DNA of 64,000 bases from Oxalobacteraceae bacterium UBA6704 (GTDB lineage: Bacteria > Pseudomonadota > Gammaproteobacteria > Burkholderiales > Burkholderiaceae_D). Of this stretch, positions 61,653-64,000 are shown piece after piece. The position numbers and the translations under genes were made by a program. Where the stretch lies: contig DKJA01000164.1 of the NCBI GenBank assembly GCA_002454505.1, forward strand, positions 1 through 64,000, written 5' to 3'. Below the pieces are notes generated by a model. It saw only the letters and a list, made by a program, of their open reading frames with translations, did no database searches and was not told the DNA's origin. The first letter of the stretch is position 1, and every line of letters begins with the position of its first letter.

Positions 61653-64000
61653 CTACAGATAGGCCAGTCTGGCACGCAGCGAAACTTCGATGGATGTGCC
61701 GTCATCGGGTTTGCTGCGGATCGTCAGCATGGCACCCATGCGGGCGGCCCGCTCCCGCATGCCGGTGAGTCCCCAATGACGCTCCCGCTTGCCGGACTGG
61801 AGCACTTCGTCGTCGAATCCCTTGCCCTCATCGCGCACTTCCAGTGTAAAGCCGGCGGTGTCGTAGACCAGCTCTACTCGCACTCTTGCACTGCCGGAAT
61901 GGCGTAGCGCGTTTGCCACTGCCTCCCTGGCGATGGCAAACAGCTCGTCCTTGACCACCGCTTTCAACGCCCTTCGCGGCCCCTGCTCGTGCAGCGAGAA
62001 CGCCACGCCCTGCTGGTCGCAGGCCGTGCTGCCTGCGGTTTCCAGTGCCGGCGCCAGGTCGCCGCGGCAGACGTCGTTGACGCGCAGGTCCATCAGCTGC
62101 TCGCGACCCTCCTCGGCCACCGCGTCGGCGGCATCGAGCGCGGCGTCGATGTGGTGCTGGACCGCATCGTTCTGCGGCAGCACCGCCTTGATATTGTGGA
62201 AGCGGAGGATCAGGGACTGCACGCTTTGCAGGTAGGTGTCGTGCAGGGTACGGGCGATGCGCTCGCGCTCGGCCACCCGCACATCGAAGCTGCGCTGCAT
62301 GCGGCGCAGCGCCTCGCGCAACCGCAGGCGGTGCAGGCCCCATGCCAGCAGCGCCACCAATGCCACGCACAGCAGCTTGAACCACACCGTTTGCACCGGC
62401 GTCGGCGGCACCACCAGCATCATGCCGGCGCCATCGGTGTTCCAGACGCCATCTTCGTTGGCCGCCATCACGCGGAAGCGGTAACTGCCCGGCGCCAGCG
62501 TGGTGTAATACGCCGAACGGCGGTTGCCGACCTCCTGCCATTGCGTATCCACGCCTTCCAGCATGTAACGGAACTGCACCCGCTGCGGCAACGTCAGGCT
62601 CAGCGCGGTGTAATCGATGCGCACGTTCTCCGGCGATGACGGCAGTTGCACTTCCGGCTGCGATGGCTGCAATGGCTGCGGCGCATTGTCCGACCGGACA
62701 CCGGTGATATGCACCGGCGGTGGTGCAGGATTGGTCCGGTAGCGCTCCGGGTCCAGCCGGTAAACACCCCTGGTCGTGGAAAACAGCAGCTCGCCGGTGC
62801 TGAGCCGCGCCAGCCGCGGCGCGGACGACTCGTTCGCCGAGATGCCGCGCACGCCGTCATTGAAATTGAATTGCAGTACGCGCACCGCATGATCGGGCTG
62901 CTCTGTCGCACGGGCGATCTCACGGGCATCGACAGACTGCAGGCCTTGCGAAGAGTTGATCCACACACGGCCATCGGGTGCCACCAGCACGCCCTTGACA
63001 CCGGAAAAGCGCGCCTCGTTGGCGCCTTGCAGCGAGCGGAATACCTTGCCGTCAAACCACATCAGGCCAGGTTGACCGCCCACCAGGACGCCATGGCGAT
63101 ACGGCGCGATGGCATTGATCTCGCCCAGCTTCAGCCCTTCCTTGGCACCCAGCCTGACGGCCTTGCCTCCCTCCAGCCTGAATACCGCATTGTCGAACGT
63201 ACCGAACCACAGGCGGCCGGCGGTGTCGGCCGTCATGCTCACGACGATCGCCTTGTCCAGCTCGGGCATGCCGCCCAGCGCGGTCCAGGCACCATCCTTG
63301 AGCCGGAAGACGCCACTGCCGGCAAACGACACCCACAGGCCGCCCTCGGCATCCATCACCATATCGAGAATGACGATGAAACGGTGTTTGCCGGGATCCA
63401 CCGGCGGTGGAATGCGCACACGCCGGCTGCCGTTGACCTGCCACAGGCCATCGCGTGCTCCGCACCAGATCTGGCCGCGCGGATCGCGATACAGCACCGT
63501 CACCAGCGTGGCGTCATCCGGGCCCGGGCCATAGTGCACGGGCGCGGCGCCCAGCGCCGGATAGTAATACTGGTCGATCCAGACATCGCCATGGGTGCCG
63601 GCCAGCAAGGGGGCGCCAAAGGTCAGCATCGGCGCCAGCTGCAACTCCTGCACGCGGCGGGGACGAAACTGATCCAGGCCTTCGAAAGTGGCAATCCAGA
63701 TATTGCCCTCGCGGTCCTGGTACAGCGCGGACACATCCGCCCCGGTCAGCCCCTGTTGCACAGTGAACTCCCGCACGGTGGTCTTGCCGCTCTCGAACGT
63801 CAGCAGGCCCACACCCTCGTCCGCACCCGTCCATAGATTCCCGGCATTGTCGAATAAAAACTTGATGCTGTCGGTAGCCGACATATCCGGCACGACGGCT
63901 TTGCTGCCTGGCGGCGCGTACAGAAGCTGCATGCCGCGCCCGCCGGGCTCGGATGCCCACACCCGGCCATCCGGTGTTTCCGCCAATCGGCCGGCAACGT
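61653..64000 (-). CDS. Propeller-type sensor histidine kinase (N-terminus beyond window)
   Basis: At least 782 residues are visible; the frame is open to the right edge and the start lies outside. The visible part begins with two-component-regulator propeller repeats (DREGNIWIATFEGLDQF, DPRGQIWCGARDGLW and others). A Y_Y_Y domain follows (VQFRYMLEGVDTQWQEVGNR), then one membrane helix (LLCVALVALLAWGLHRL). The HisKA_3 box is ERIARTLHDTYLQSVQS, and the HATPase domain ends HWGLTGMRERAARMG. It senses an external signal and phosphorylates a LuxR-type regulator, not seen here. Confidence 0.9.
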   Translation of the reverse strand, partial: VAGRLAETPDGRVWASEPGGRGMQLLYAPPGSKAVVPDMSATDSIKFLFDNAGNLWTGADEGVGLLTFESGKTTVREFTVQQGLTGADVSALYQDREGNIWIATFEGLDQFRPRRVQELQLAPMLTFGAPLLAGTHGDVWIDQYYYPALGAAPVHYGPGPDDATLVTVLYRDPRGQIWCGARDGLWQVNGSRRVRIPPPVDPGKHRFIVILDMVMDAEGGLWVSFAGSGVFRLKDGAWTALGGMPELDKAIVVSMTADTAGRLWFGTFDNAVFRLEGGKAVRLGAKEGLKLGEINAIAPYRHGVLVGGQPGLMWFDGKVFRSLQGANEARFSGVKGVLVAPDGRVWINSSQGLQSVDAREIARATEQPDHAVRVLQFNFNDGVRGISANESSAPRLARLSTGELLFSTTRGVYRLDPERYRTNPAPPPVHITGVRSDNAPQPLQPSQPEVQLPSSPENVRIDYTALSLTLPQRVQFRYMLEGVDTQWQEVGNRRSAYYTTLAPGSYRFRVMAANEDGVWNTDGAGMMLVVPPTPVQTVWFKLLCVALVALLAWGLHRLRLREALRRMQRSFDVRVAERERIARTLHDTYLQSVQSLILRFHNIKAVLPQNDAVQHHIDAALDAADAVAEEGREQLMDLRVNDVCRGDLAPALETAGSTACDQQGVAFSLHEQGPRRALKAVVKDELFAIAREAVANALRHSGSARVRVELVYDTAGFTLEVRDEGKGFDDEVLQSGKRERHWGLTGMRERAARMGAMLTIRSKPDDGTSIEVSLRARLAYL

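Overview
The window is GC-rich, densely packed DNA from a Gram-negative bacterium, most likely a betaproteobacterium of the Oxalobacteraceae (Massilia, Duganella or Pseudoduganella type). This is inferred from the Gram-negative porin, the PEP-CTERM protein, the Fur-box style, the codon preference and the mix of gene families. No rRNA, tRNA or CRISPR array was recognised.

Layout. 1-3764 (minus): a membrane-bound GMC-type dehydrogenase of three subunits (Tat-exported small subunit, flavoprotein, tri-haem cytochrome c cut by the window edge), divergent from a porin across a symmetric control region. 5253-7342: a two-gene module of a KfrA-like coiled-coil DNA-binding protein and an intact tyrosine recombinase, behind a cluster of perfect palindromes. 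7354-21790: a split Flp/Tad pilus locus. The minor pilins TadG/E/F lie on the minus strand. A NarX/NarL-type two-component pair, a 44-aa membrane protein, the Flp pilin and the prepilin peptidase, secretin, ATPases and platform proteins lie on the plus strand. 21791-24880: a repeat-rich accessory stretch with an IS1595-type mini-element, recurring CTCCCTGTGC motifs, a PEP-CTERM gene, two poorly characterised genes and an IS relic.

24881-38675: a Fur-box cytochrome c/FTR1 iron permease fusion, a lone AAA+ ATPase, a putative outer-membrane protein, the UV endonuclease UvsE, an EmrAB/NodT-like tripartite efflux operon, an AhpD-like protein divergent from a MocR regulator, a frameshifted cbrC, and a MarR-GNAT fusion divergent from a small Rossmann protein. 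39185-48032: a complete Nit1C (nitrilase) cluster with its own divergent MocR regulator. This family of clusters is linked in the literature to nitrogen starvation and growth on cyanide. Two promoters inside it carry the same motif arrangement at identical spacing, which suggests a local regulon.

48083-64000: a LysE exporter, a three-gene PepSY iron-uptake-type operon behind a near-perfect Fur box, an AraC regulator, SDR enzymes, an intact IS1595-family insertion sequence, a run of redox and repair genes ending in a full-length Ada, a 975-aa winged-helix/NTPase regulator, and the C-terminal part of a propeller-type sensor kinase cut by the right edge.

The strongest candidate for new biology is the shared promoter architecture of the Nit1C cluster and its MocR regulator. 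Next are the KfrA-like/recombinase module with its palindromes and the mini-elements around 21.8-24.7 kb.
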